Shown here piece after piece: positions 1-6,112 of a stretch of 11,074 bases of DNA. The notes under the pieces were generated by a model. The model made no database searches. It saw nothing but the letters and a program-made list of their open reading frames with translations, and was not told the origin of the DNA. The stretch is from CAYGKP01 sp964350605 (GTDB lineage: Bacteria > Bacteroidota > Bacteroidia > Cytophagales > JAAEPT01). Location of the stretch: the NCBI GenBank assembly GCA_964350605.1, contig CAYGKP010000073.1, forward strand, positions 1-11,074, written 5' to 3'. Each line of letters starts with the position of its first letter. Positions within the stretch are counted from its first letter, which is position 1. The translations under genes were made by a program, and so were the position numbers.

Positions 1-1498
1 GGCGGGGAATGCCATCCTCAAAGTAGATGGGAATGGGCTCGCCCCAATACCGCTGGCGTGAGAAGATCGCGTCGCGCAGGCGGAAGTTGATCTTGCCGAC
101 CCCGATGCCTTTCTCCTCCACATAAGCGATGGCCTTGTCGATGGCCGTCGGCACGTCGAGGCCGTCGAGGAAGCCGGAGTTGATCATCGTGCCCGCTTTG
201 GGGTCGAAGTCGTCCTTCGAGATGTCGGTGCGTTCGCCTTCCTGTACTTGGATGATCTCCAAACCGAAGTGTTGGGCAAAGCGGTAATCCCGCTCATCCG
301 AACTCGGCACGGCCATGACCACACCCGTCCCGTAGCCCGCCAGCACGTAGTCGGCGATCCAGACGGGGACTTTCTCTCCGTTAAACGGATTGGTGACGTA
401 GCTACCCGTGAACACACCCGAAACGGTTTTCACATCAGCCATGCGGTCGCGCTCCGAGCGGTTCTTGGCTTTGGTCACGTAGTCCTCGACGGCGGCTTTT
501 TGGTCCGGGGTCGTTAGGGTGTCGACCAGTTCATGTTCGGGGGCAATGGAGAGGTAGGTGACGCCAAAGGTGGTATCCACCCGCGTGGTGAAGACTTCCA
601 GTTCCAAGTCTTGCCCCTCCACCGGGAAGCGAAGCGAACAACCCCGCGACCGACCGATCCAATAGCGTTGCATGTCCTTGATCGGCTCGGGCCAGTTGAT
701 GGTTTCCAGGCCACTGAGCAACCGCTCGGCGTAGGCGGTGATCCGCAACGACCATTGCTGCATCCGCTTGCGCTCGACGGGGAAGCCCCCGCGCTCCGAG
801 AAGCCGTCTTTCACTTCCTCATTGGCGAGCACCGTGCCGAGGCCCGGGCACCAGTTCACCCAGGTTTCCGAGAGGTAGGCAAGGCGGTAGTTGAGTAGGA
901 ACATCTGTTGCTCCTTCTCGCTCATCGCGCGCCACTGTTCGGCGGTGAGGGTCGGGGTGTCCTCCGCGCACGCGCCGTCGATGTCGGCGTTGCCCGCGGC
1001 TTTCAAGGCTTCGATCAGGGAATCAATCGGCTGGGCCTTCTTCGCGGTGTTGTTGTACCAGCTATCGAAGAGTTGAAGAAAGATCCACTGGGTCCACTTA
1101 TAGTAAGCAGGGTCCGAGGTGCGCACCTCTCGGTCCCAATCGAAGCTGAAGCCGATTTTGCGGAGCTGCTTCTTATAGGTGGTCAGGTTGGCTTCCGTGG
1201 TGATGGCCGGGTGCTGGCCCGTCTGCATGGCGTACTGCTCGGCGGGCAGACCGAAGGAGTCGAAGCCCATCGGGTGGAGGACTGCTTTGCCTTCCAGGCG
1301 TTGGAACCGCGCCACGATGTCCGAGGCGATGTAGCCCAAGGGGTGGCCCACATGAAGTCCCGTGCCCGAAGGGTAGGGGAACATGTCCAGGGCATAGAAT
1401 TTCGGCTTGTCGGAAGGCGCGGGCGTTTGGAAGGTCTGGTTCTCGGCCCAGAAGTGTTGCCAGCGGGGTTCGAGTGTAGCGGGATCGTAAGCGGCCAT
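1..1498 (-). CDS. leuS: leucyl-tRNA synthetase, N-terminal part (cut by window edge)
   Basis: Class Ia aminoacyl-tRNA synthetase that charges tRNA-Leu with leucine in the cytoplasm. The 499 visible residues start at an ATG and run off the window. The HIGH-type motif is HVGH (about residues 49-52), preceded by the family block MFPYPSGTGL. The CP1 editing domain is present: the threonine-rich stretch TTRVDTTFG near residue 300, and GTGVVMAVPSSDERD near 390-404 with the conserved Asp used in proofreading. The segment returning to the catalytic core, SRQRYWGEPIP, is at about 480-490. The KMSKS loop and anticodon-binding domain lie outside the window. RQRYWGEP falls some 60 residues later than I recall for E. 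coli, which fits the larger Bacteroidota form. No Shine-Dalgarno precedes the ATG, and a Bacteroidota-type promoter lies just upstream. Identity is very secure; the intactness of the missing half cannot be judged. Confidence 0.97.
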   Translation of the reverse strand, partial: MAAYDPATLEPRWQHFWAENQTFQTPAPSDKPKFYALDMFPYPSGTGLHVGHPLGYIASDIVARFQRLEGKAVLHPMGFDSFGLPAEQYAMQTGQHPAITTEANLTTYKKQLRKIGFSFDWDREVRTSDPAYYKWTQWIFLQLFDSWYNNTAKKAQPIDSLIEALKAAGNADIDGACAEDTPTLTAEQWRAMSEKEQQMFLLNYRLAYLSETWVNWCPGLGTVLANEEVKDGFSERGGFPVERKRMQQWSLRITAYAERLLSGLETINWPEPIKDMQRYWIGRSRGCSLRFPVEGQDLELEVFTTRVDTTFGVTYLSIAPEHELVDTLTTPDQKAAVEDYVTKAKNRSERDRMADVKTVSGVFTGSYVTNPFNGEKVPVWIADYVLAGYGTGVVMAVPSSDERDYRFAQHFGLEIIQVQEGERTDISKDDFDPKAGTMINSGFLDGLDVPTAIDKAIAYVEEKGIGVGKINFRLRDAIFSRQRYWGEPIPIYFEDGIPR

Positions 1499-1518
1499 CG
1501 GTGCGTCAAGGAAGACCC

Positions 1519-1549
1519 CAAAGCTACGCCCTTCCGCTCGGGGGGGCAA
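1519..1549 (-). promoter_or_regulatory. Bacteroidota-type promoter of leuS
   Basis: Reading the minus strand, TTG (1549-1547), a 20-nt spacer, then TAGCTTTG (1526-1519) matches the Bacteroidota -33/-7 pattern TTG–N19-20–TAnnTTTG exactly. The start site would fall near 1512, giving a leader of about 13 nt before the leuS ATG. The SPT-like gene has a promoter with the same 20-nt spacing, which supports both calls. Confidence 0.7.
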
Positions 1550-1564
1550 CGCGGCCTTCAAATG

Positions 1565-1590
1565 AAAAACCCCCGCCGTGAAGCAGGGGT
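1565..1590 (-). terminator. intrinsic terminator-like hairpin upstream of leuS
   Basis: On the minus strand ACCCCTGC, loop TTCACG, then GCGGGGGT form an 8-bp stem (one T·G pair), running into five T (1569-1565). This looks like a Rho-independent terminator reading toward leuS, yet no minus-strand gene lies between it and the divergent small gene at 1743. It may insulate leuS from antisense transcription, or be a remnant of a lost gene. It also folds on the plus strand but with a poorer tail (TCTTCCTT). Confidence 0.55.
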
Positions 1591-1742
1591 CTTCCTTCCC
1601 TCATTCCAAGCCGACTGAAAAGCCGACCCGGACTGTGCGTGTGCAGCCTTGTATTCGCTGGCGTGGAAAAGAAGTAACCCGCCTGGGCACTTTTTTCTCT
1701 GGTTTGCGTATTAGACCTTTAGAACTCACCCAACCCACTACC

Positions 1743-2027
1743 ATGAAAGTATTTCAACTCCTTGCCCTTGCCGTCTTGATGATCGGTTTTGTGGCCCCCC
1801 AAGTGAACGCCACGCCTGCCACGGTTCCAACTGAACAGGGTCCTGGCGACAAGTGCCCAAAATGTAACAAAGAGGAATGCGCCTGCCCCAAGGGCGAAAA
1901 GTCGTGCGAGAAATCGGGCGAAAAGAAATGCTGCAAGAAGAAGTCGAAGAAGAAATCTTGCTGCAAGAAAGGCGAAGGCGCTAAGTCTTGCGAGAAGTCT
2001 GAGAAGACCGAAGAAGCAGCTGAGTAG
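1743..2027 (+). CDS. small exported Cys/Lys-rich protein, unrecognised
   Basis: I do not recognise a family. The 94-residue product begins with a typical Sec signal peptide: MK, a hydrophobic core up to about residue 18, and a probable signal peptidase I cut after VNA at residue 23. There is no lipobox Cys. The mature part is about 70 residues with ten Cys (38, 41, 46, 48, 55, 63, 64, 73, 74, 83) and a very high Lys content. The Cys start as CPKC and ECAC, followed by a near-symmetric block: KSCEKS, CC, a Lys/Ser-rich linker, CC, KSCEKS. The C-terminus is acidic. The composition suggests metal or redox-dependent binding in the periplasm or outside the cell, but that is inference. ATG 1743 is chosen because the signal peptide starts there. 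It is a single-gene unit with its own terminator and no clear promoter match. Confidence 0.85.
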   Translation: MKVFQLLALAVLMIGFVAPQVNATPATVPTEQGPGDKCPKCNKEECACPKGEKSCEKSGEKKCCKKKSKKKSCCKKGEGAKSCEKSEKTEEAAE

Positions 2028-2048
2028 TTTAGGCTCAAGCCCCTTTAC

Positions 2049-2086
2049 AAAAGCCGCTCTGGGTGCAAACCTGGGGCGGTTTTTTT
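2049..2086 (+). terminator. intrinsic terminator after the Cys/Lys-rich gene
   Basis: CCGCTCTGGG (2054-2063) pairs fully, with some G·T pairs, to CCTGGGGCGG (2070-2079) around the loop TGCAAA. Four A precede the stem and seven T (2080-2086) follow it. It lies 22 nt after the stop codon. Confidence 0.9.
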
Positions 2087-2295
2087 GTGCCCATGGGGAG
2101 ACTGGTTGGAATGGAAATGCACATGAATTATATCGGAATAGTGCTATTATAAAGGATTCATAACCGAAGGCTGATGGCTGGCTAACAAAGGCCTGAAACC
2201 TTCGTTAATTCGCTGTTTTCGAGGGGTTTTGAGGTAACGTAGATCCAGCGTTTGCGTTACTTGATCAAGAGTTCAGTAAACAACTCCTCGATACA
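2087..2295 (+). other. 209-nt AT-richer gap; possible structured leader of the next gene
   Basis: I find no gene here. The stretch is AT-richer than its surroundings. TTG (2106-2108), 20 nt, then TATATCGG (2129-2136) has correct promoter spacing but only a partial -7 match. If used, it gives a leader of about 150 nt containing an imperfect inverted repeat: TAACCGAAGG (2161-2170) against CCTTCGTTA (2199-2207), nine pairs with one bulged C. Function is unknown. Confidence 0.3.
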
Positions 2296-2517
2296 ATGAA
2301 AAAACACACTGCCTCCGTCCTTTTTCTTTTGCTTGTCAGCGGTTTCTCGGTCAGCGCCACTGCCGGCCCGATCAAATCCGCGAAAGACAACGTGAAACAC
2401 AACCATCCTGAGTGCAACCATGCCTCGGTCGTTTCCAATGTTGACGTCGCTCGTTCGCCCTTCAAAAAGGCCAGCATGAACGCGAAACACGACCGCCCAG
2501 AGACTCCCCGTGGGTAG
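2296..2517 (+). CDS. small exported His-containing protein, unrecognised
   Basis: I do not recognise a family. The 73-residue product has a clear Sec signal peptide (MKKH, hydrophobic core at about residues 8-20, likely cut after ATA at residue 23), leaving a mature peptide of about 50 residues. The mature part carries the cluster HNHPECNH (35-42), with three His and the only Cys, a plausible metal-binding site. An imperfect internal repeat spans 30 residues: NVKHNHPEC (32-40) and NAKHDRPET (62-70) share N, K, H, P and E. It sits in the same orientation as the Cys/Lys-rich exported gene but is separated from it by a terminator, so the two are probably transcribed independently. ATG 2296 is chosen because it opens the signal peptide; there is no Shine-Dalgarno. 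A real gene is likely given signal peptide, repeat and terminator; the metal role is inference. Confidence 0.75.
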   Translation: MKKHTASVLFLLLVSGFSVSATAGPIKSAKDNVKHNHPECNHASVVSNVDVARSPFKKASMNAKHDRPETPRG

Positions 2518-2552
2518 TTGAGCGATTTTGTTTTGTAGGTTAAGTTTGGTTA

Positions 2553-2594
2553 GGAAACCGCCCCTGGCTGGAGAGTCGGGGGCGGTTTCCTTTT
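2553..2594 (+). terminator. intrinsic terminator after the His-containing gene
   Basis: GGAAACCGCCCC (2553-2564) and GGGGCGGTTTCC (2579-2590) form a perfect 12-bp stem with a 14-nt loop, followed by TTTT. It lies 35 nt after the stop and would insulate thyA from upstream transcription. Confidence 0.9.
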
Positions 2595-2668
2595 GCCCCA
2601 GTAGTTTTATGCTTTGGGCAAGCGGCTGAGACTTTTCCACAAGCGCGGGCACCCAAGCGAGCGATTCG

Positions 2669-2676
2669 TAGTTTCG
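2669..2676 (+). promoter_or_regulatory. possible -7 box of thyA
   Basis: TAGTTTCG differs at one position from TAnnTTTG and begins 16 nt before the thyA ATG, the same distance as the boxes before gpsA and maf. No TTG lies at the proper upstream distance. GAAGGAG (2676-2682) just before the ATG resembles a Shine-Dalgarno sequence but is only two bases from the start. Confidence 0.3.
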
Positions 2677-2684
2677 AAGGAGCC

Positions 2685-3479
2685 ATGCAGCAGTACCACG
2701 ACTTGATGCGCCGGATCCTAGCCGATGGGGTCCGCAAGGAAGACCGCACGGGCACGGGCACTCTTTCGGTGTTTGGCCACCAGATGCGCTTCGACTTGGC
2801 CGAGGGCTTTCCGTTGGTAACGACCAAGAAGTTGCACCTGCGCTCGATCATCCACGAGCTGCTTTGGTTCCTAAAAGGGGAGACGAACATTGCCTACCTG
2901 AAGGAAAACAAGGTTTCGATTTGGGACGAGTGGGCCGATGAGAACGGCGAGTTGGGCCCGGTCTATGGCAAGCAATGGCGCTCCTGGGAGGGGCGAGATG
3001 GGCAAGTCATCGACCAAATCACCCAACTAGTCGAGCAGATCAAGACCAACCCAGATTCGCGTCGCTTGATCGTGTCGGCCTGGAACGTGGCCGAGGTGCC
3101 GAAGATGGCCTTGCCGCCTTGCCATTTGCTCTTTCAGTTCTACGTGGCTGAAGGCAAGCTGTCCTGCCAACTCTACCAACGCAGCGCGGATGTGTTCTTG
3201 GGCGTGCCCTTTAACATCGCGTCCTACGCGCTGCTCCTCATGATGGTAGCTCAAGCCACGGGGCTCAAACCCGGTGAGTTTGTTCACACCCTGGGCGATG
3301 CTCACCTGTATTCGAATCACTTGGAACAGGCCGAGTTGCAACTGAGCCGCGACTTGCGTCCGTTGCCGACCATGCGCCTGAACCCAGCGGTGAAGGACAT
3401 CTTCTCGTTCTCGATCGAGGATTTCACCCTCGAGAACTACGACCCGCATCCGCACATCAAAGCGGCGGTCGCGGTCTAA
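2685..3479 (+). CDS. thyA: thymidylate synthase (ThyA type)
   Basis: Cytoplasmic enzyme that methylates dUMP to dTMP using 5,10-methylenetetrahydrofolate, producing dihydrofolate. The protein is 264 residues, the classical short bacterial length. The nucleophilic Cys is at residue 146 in LPPCHLLFQFYV, and the phosphate-binding segment SRRLIVSAWN (125-134), the QLYQRSADVFLGVPFNIASYA block (split here as QLYQRSADV at 162-170 and FLGVPFNIAS at 171-180) and the Tyr/His segment GDAHLYSNH are intact. The start opens with the family-typical MQQYHDLMRRIL. No dihydrofolate reductase gene follows, although thyA often pairs with one. Instead the gene stands alone between a strong upstream terminator and a convergent PabC-like gene 9 nt downstream. 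Confidence 0.98.
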   Translation: MQQYHDLMRRILADGVRKEDRTGTGTLSVFGHQMRFDLAEGFPLVTTKKLHLRSIIHELLWFLKGETNIAYLKENKVSIWDEWADENGELGPVYGKQWRSWEGRDGQVIDQITQLVEQIKTNPDSRRLIVSAWNVAEVPKMALPPCHLLFQFYVAEGKLSCQLYQRSADVFLGVPFNIASYALLLMMVAQATGLKPGEFVHTLGDAHLYSNHLEQAELQLSRDLRPLPTMRLNPAVKDIFSFSIEDFTLENYDPHPHIKAAVAV

Positions 3480-3488
3480 TCCGCTTTC

Positions 3489-4292
3489 CTACAACGCTGC
3501 CAGAATCTCCGGCGGGACGGGCCTGAACTGTTTCCCGTCAATCTCGCCGATGGGCTGAAGGCCCAAGCTGTTGCTGGTGAAGGCGTACTCAGCGTCCAAT
3601 AACGCTTCCAACGGCAACTCTGAAATCTCCGCGACTTTATAGTGTGGTGGCAGCCAGCCTTCCAGCAGTGCCGCCCGCGCGACCCCCGCCACACAGCTGC
3701 AATCCAGCGCTGGGGTCAACAGGCGATGGCCCGTGCCCCAGAACAAATTGCTGACAATGCCCTCGCCCACGTGTCCGTGTTGGTCCAACAAAACCAGGTC
3801 GTCCAGCCCGCGCTCGTTGGCCTCAAGCCCGGCCAACACGTACGGAAGCGAGCTGAGTGTTTTGAACTGTGCGGTAGGCGAGGGGTACAGGCGGACGCGT
3901 TCGCTGATCCCCATTCGCTTGGGCAGACGCGGGGTGGTTTCCAAGGGCGTGGCCATCAGGTACCAGTCGCCGATTTCTTCGCTGGGGATGAAGTGTCCGC
4001 CGGTACGGCGCACCCCGAAGAGCTTAAGGCGATGCGCATTTTCGAAAGGTGGACCAATCAGCTCGGCGCAGTGGGCGGAGAGCGTCGAGGCATCCAAGGG
4101 CGTTTCCAAGTGAATGCCCAGCGTTTGTAGCCCCGCGATGAACCGCGTCAAATGTCGCTCAGCGAAGCGCAGGGTGCCTTTTTCCCAGTACATGGTTTCA
4201 AACACCCCGTCGCCGTAGGCAAAGCCCCGGTCGGTCAAAAGGGCGCCTTGGCCCACGGGATTGAGCCGCTTTCCGTTTTTCATCTCAGCCAT
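3489..4292 (-). CDS. class IV PLP aminotransferase, probably aminodeoxychorismate lyase (PabC-like)
   Basis: Fold-type IV PLP enzyme of the PabC / branched-chain aminotransferase / D-amino-acid transaminase superfamily. From ATG 4292 it is 267 residues, near PabC size and shorter than typical IlvE. Visible signatures are the N-terminal RGFAYGDGVFETM, the probable PLP Lys in FKTLSSLPYVLA, and the conserved Glu in GHVGEGIVSNLFW that contacts the pyridine nitrogen. If PabC, it converts aminodeoxychorismate to p-aminobenzoate and pyruvate for folate synthesis, which would fit the neighbouring folate-using thyA, though the two are convergent and not an operon. Three extra codons upstream with a TTG start are possible, and a second ATG lies at 4283. 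No pabA/pabB is in view, so substrate is inferred from length and KTLSSLPYVLA resemblance only; IlvE-like or D-amino-acid activity cannot be excluded. Confidence 0.85.
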   Translation of the reverse strand: MAEMKNGKRLNPVGQGALLTDRGFAYGDGVFETMYWEKGTLRFAERHLTRFIAGLQTLGIHLETPLDASTLSAHCAELIGPPFENAHRLKLFGVRRTGGHFIPSEEIGDWYLMATPLETTPRLPKRMGISERVRLYPSPTAQFKTLSSLPYVLAGLEANERGLDDLVLLDQHGHVGEGIVSNLFWGTGHRLLTPALDCSCVAGVARAALLEGWLPPHYKVAEISELPLEALLDAEYAFTSNSLGLQPIGEIDGKQFRPVPPEILAAL

Positions 4293-4308
4293 CGGGTGCA
4301 ATCTCGTT

Positions 4309-4339
4309 TTTTTCCCGCTCAGGGAAACGCCTATCTTGC
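4309..4339 (+). promoter_or_regulatory. probable promoter of gpsA
   Basis: The box TATCTTGC (4332-4339) matches TAnnTTTG at five of six fixed positions, missing only the final TG order, and a T7 run (4307-4313) sits at the -33 distance with a 20-nt spacer. The predicted start site near 4346 leaves only about two bases before the ATG, suggesting a nearly leaderless mRNA. Confidence 0.45.
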
Positions 4340-4347
4340 GCGCCGCA

Positions 4348-5361
4348 ATGGCTCGCCTTCAGAACCTCTCCGGACCCCAAATCTCGCTTGTCGGCGATGG
4401 CAGTTGGGGCACCGCAATTCTCAAGATGCTGCACACGCGGCATCCCTACCGGGTACGCTGGTGGGTGCGCGATCCCAAGGACGTGCGCTACATCAAAGCA
4501 CACGGTCGCAACCCGGGTTACCTCAGCTCGGTCAAGCTGATCAAGTCGCGCCTGAAGCCGTCGAGTAAACTGAGCAAAGTTCTCAAGGACACCAACTACG
4601 TCTTCCTTACCGTCCCTTCGGCGTACCTGCGCGAATCGCTGGCACAGATCGACCCCCGGGAGTTGGAAGGAAAAATCGTCATCTCCTCCATCAAGGGGAT
4701 GATGCCCAAAAAGGACTATCTGGTCAGCGACTTCTTGGAGTTGGAATACGGCGTGCCGCGTGATAAGATTTTGATGGTCTCGGGTCCCTGTCATGCGGAA
4801 GAGGTGGCGATGGAACGCAATTCCTACCTCACAGTGGCGGGCAATCGCCAGTACGCCGAGCAGGTGGCCGAAATGCTGCGCTGCGACTTTGTGCGTGTCA
4901 CGGTCTCCGACGACCTGAAAGGCGTGGAGTACTCGGCGGTGATGAAGAACATCTACGCGATGGCCTGTGGGATCACCCACGGCCTGAACCTGGGCGATAA
5001 CTTCCAAGCCGTCTTGGTGTCCAACGCGATGGAGGAAATCAAGCTCTTGATGGGCCACCTGCACCCTCAGTTTCGCGACATCGAGGCTTCGGCCTACCTT
5101 GGCGATTTGCTGGTGACGGCTTATTCGCCGTTCAGCCGCAACCGCACCTTCGGGGTAATGATCGGGCGAGGTTATTCGGTGGCATCGGCCAAAGCGGAGA
5201 TGAAGATGGTGGCGGAGGGCTATCAAGCGACTGCCAGCATTTACCGCGTCGCCCAGCGCGAAGGGGTTAGCCTCCCGATCTGCGAGGCGGTCTACCGCAT
5301 CCTTCACGAAGGAGCACGCGCCAGCGAAGAAATTGCGGGCTTGCTTGACAAGCTTAAGTAA
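4348..5361 (+). CDS. gpsA: NAD(P)H-dependent glycerol-3-phosphate dehydrogenase
   Basis: Reduces dihydroxyacetone phosphate to sn-glycerol 3-phosphate, the backbone for phospholipids, in the cytoplasm. The 337-residue protein is full length. The Rossmann nucleotide-binding motif is VGDGSWGTA (15-23). Catalytic-region landmarks are SIKGM (Lys116), SGPCHAEEV (145-153), and Lys200 in EYSAVMKNIYAMACG. The substrate-binding block GDLLVTAYSPFSRNRTFG spans 252-269, with Arg264, Asn265 and Arg266. SGPCHAEE replaces the GPSFA seen in proteobacterial GpsA; I take it as a lineage variant rather than a defect. A longer reading from TTG 4261 would overlap the divergent aminotransferase, and ATG 4348 fits the promoter, so it is preferred. 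The gene converges on maf with only 6 nt between the stops. Confidence 0.96.
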   Translation: MARLQNLSGPQISLVGDGSWGTAILKMLHTRHPYRVRWWVRDPKDVRYIKAHGRNPGYLSSVKLIKSRLKPSSKLSKVLKDTNYVFLTVPSAYLRESLAQIDPRELEGKIVISSIKGMMPKKDYLVSDFLELEYGVPRDKILMVSGPCHAEEVAMERNSYLTVAGNRQYAEQVAEMLRCDFVRVTVSDDLKGVEYSAVMKNIYAMACGITHGLNLGDNFQAVLVSNAMEEIKLLMGHLHPQFRDIEASAYLGDLLVTAYSPFSRNRTFGVMIGRGYSVASAKAEMKMVAEGYQATASIYRVAQREGVSLPICEAVYRILHEGARASEEIAGLLDKLK

Positions 5362-5367
5362 GTAAGA

Positions 5368-5949
5368 CTAGCGCAGGTAGGGGCGAAGCGCCCCATAGAC
5401 CCGATGGGTCGGTAGGCCCATGACCGTGAAGTAGGAGCCGCGCAGTTCGCGCACCCCAATCATTCCGATCCATTCTTGAATACCGTAGGCTCCGGCCTTA
5501 TCTAAGGGCTGGAACGTCGCCACGTATTGGTCGATTTCCGCTGGGCTTAACGCATCGAACACCACTTCGGCGGTGTCCACCTCGACGGTTTCTTTCTCAC
5601 CATTGACCAAACAAAAGGCCGAATGCACCCTGTGGGTCTGGCCGCTCAACTGCGAGAGCATCGCCCGTGCTTCCGCCGCATCTTTTGGCTTGCCCAAGAT
5701 GGCTCCCTCAAGATCAACCACCGTATCGGCGGTCAGAATCAGGTGCGTTTGCCGCTCGGCCTGAAAGGGTTGGGCCTTCTGTCGGGCAATGGCTGCTACC
5801 GCTTCCCCGGGTGTCGCGCCAGGCGGTATCTGCTCGTCAGTGGGGTAGAGCTTGACATCGAAAGGAAAGCCCAGCGCACCGAGCAACTCGGCCCGGCGGG
5901 GTGAGGCAGAGCCCAGAATCAAGGGGCGAGAAAGGGACAAAAAGGCCAT
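5368..5949 (-). CDS. maf: Maf-family nucleoside triphosphate pyrophosphatase (YhdE-like)
   Basis: Cytoplasmic pyrophosphatase that hydrolyses non-canonical or surplus nucleoside triphosphates to monophosphates; YhdE-type members prefer dTTP, UTP and modified pyrimidine nucleotides. The 193-residue protein carries the hallmark LGSASPRR (12-19), the catalytic Asp in LTADTVV (Asp75), GKP (86-88), GQTHRVHSA (103-111), DKAGAYGIQE (150-159) and the C-terminal GSYFTVMGLP (171-180). The DKAGAYGIQE segment is typical of the YhdE group rather than the YceF group. ATG 5949 gives the usual short N-terminus. It is a single gene, convergent with gpsA and divergent from the SPT-like gene. Confidence 0.95.
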   Translation of the reverse strand: MAFLSLSRPLILGSASPRRAELLGALGFPFDVKLYPTDEQIPPGATPGEAVAAIARQKAQPFQAERQTHLILTADTVVDLEGAILGKPKDAAEARAMLSQLSGQTHRVHSAFCLVNGEKETVEVDTAEVVFDALSPAEIDQYVATFQPLDKAGAYGIQEWIGMIGVRELRGSYFTVMGLPTHRVYGALRPYLR

Positions 5950-5957
5950 GGAAAGTG

Positions 5958-5965
5958 TAAAGGTA
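5958..5965 (-). promoter_or_regulatory. probable -7 box of maf
   Basis: On the minus strand TACCTTTA differs from TAnnTTTG only at the last base. It starts 16 nt before the maf ATG, predicting a leader of about two bases. The nearest TTG (5983-5981) is 15 nt away, shorter than the usual 19-20, so the -33 element is weak or absent. Confidence 0.4.
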
Positions 5966-6072
5966 GGGGACTCGCCGAATCAAGCGGATCAGGCGTGAGG
6001 CGAGCCCTTTGGAAACTTCAATGAATCTTAGGGTTAGGCTTAGATCGTCTTGGAATGATCCTACTGCGTTGG

Positions 6073-6103
6073 TTGGACAATGGGGGATCATCCCGTACCT
6101 TTG
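6073..6103 (+). promoter_or_regulatory. Bacteroidota-type promoter of the SPT-like gene
   Basis: TTG (6073-6075), a 20-nt spacer and TACCTTTG (6096-6103) match the consensus exactly; this is the clearest promoter in the window. The start site near 6110 gives a leader of about 52 nt that opens with a GC-rich hairpin. Confidence 0.8.
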
Positions 6104-6112
6104 CCCCATTGC

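Larger units (their letters stand above)
1508..1597. repeat. 12-bp perfect inverted repeat flanking the leuS promoter
   Basis: AAGGAAGACCCC (1508-1519) and GGGGTCTTCCTT (1586-1597) are exact reverse complements separated by 66 nt. The inner arm covers the predicted leuS start-site region. The outer arm contains most of one strand of the terminator-like hairpin, so in a long minus-strand transcript the two structures would be mutually exclusive. Whether this is functional is unknown. Confidence 0.6.

Noticed and set aside
1499..1600. Leucine leader-peptide attenuator for leuS
   Set aside because: A minus-strand ATG at about 1604 has only two consecutive Leu codons inside the hairpin, and a consensus promoter lies downstream of the terminator. 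No T-box motif is visible. The structure itself is kept as a finding.
908..1618. 236-codon plus-strand open frame across leuS
   Set aside because: It lies wholly over the LeuRS coding strand and its promoter, has a biased composition and no family resemblance.
1608..1627. Direct repeat of AAGCCGAC with 12-nt period
   Set aside because: Only two 8-bp copies, with no further copies nearby; too little to call a binding site.
2257..2652. 131-codon minus-strand open frame over the His-containing gene
   Set aside because: It reads through the complement of a strong terminator and of a signal-peptide gene and has no coherent features of its own.
4285..5307. 340-codon open frame antisense to gpsA
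   Set aside because: Its protein is His/Arg/Val-rich with no recognisable family, while the opposite strand encodes a complete, motif-rich GpsA. It is a GC-rich shadow frame.
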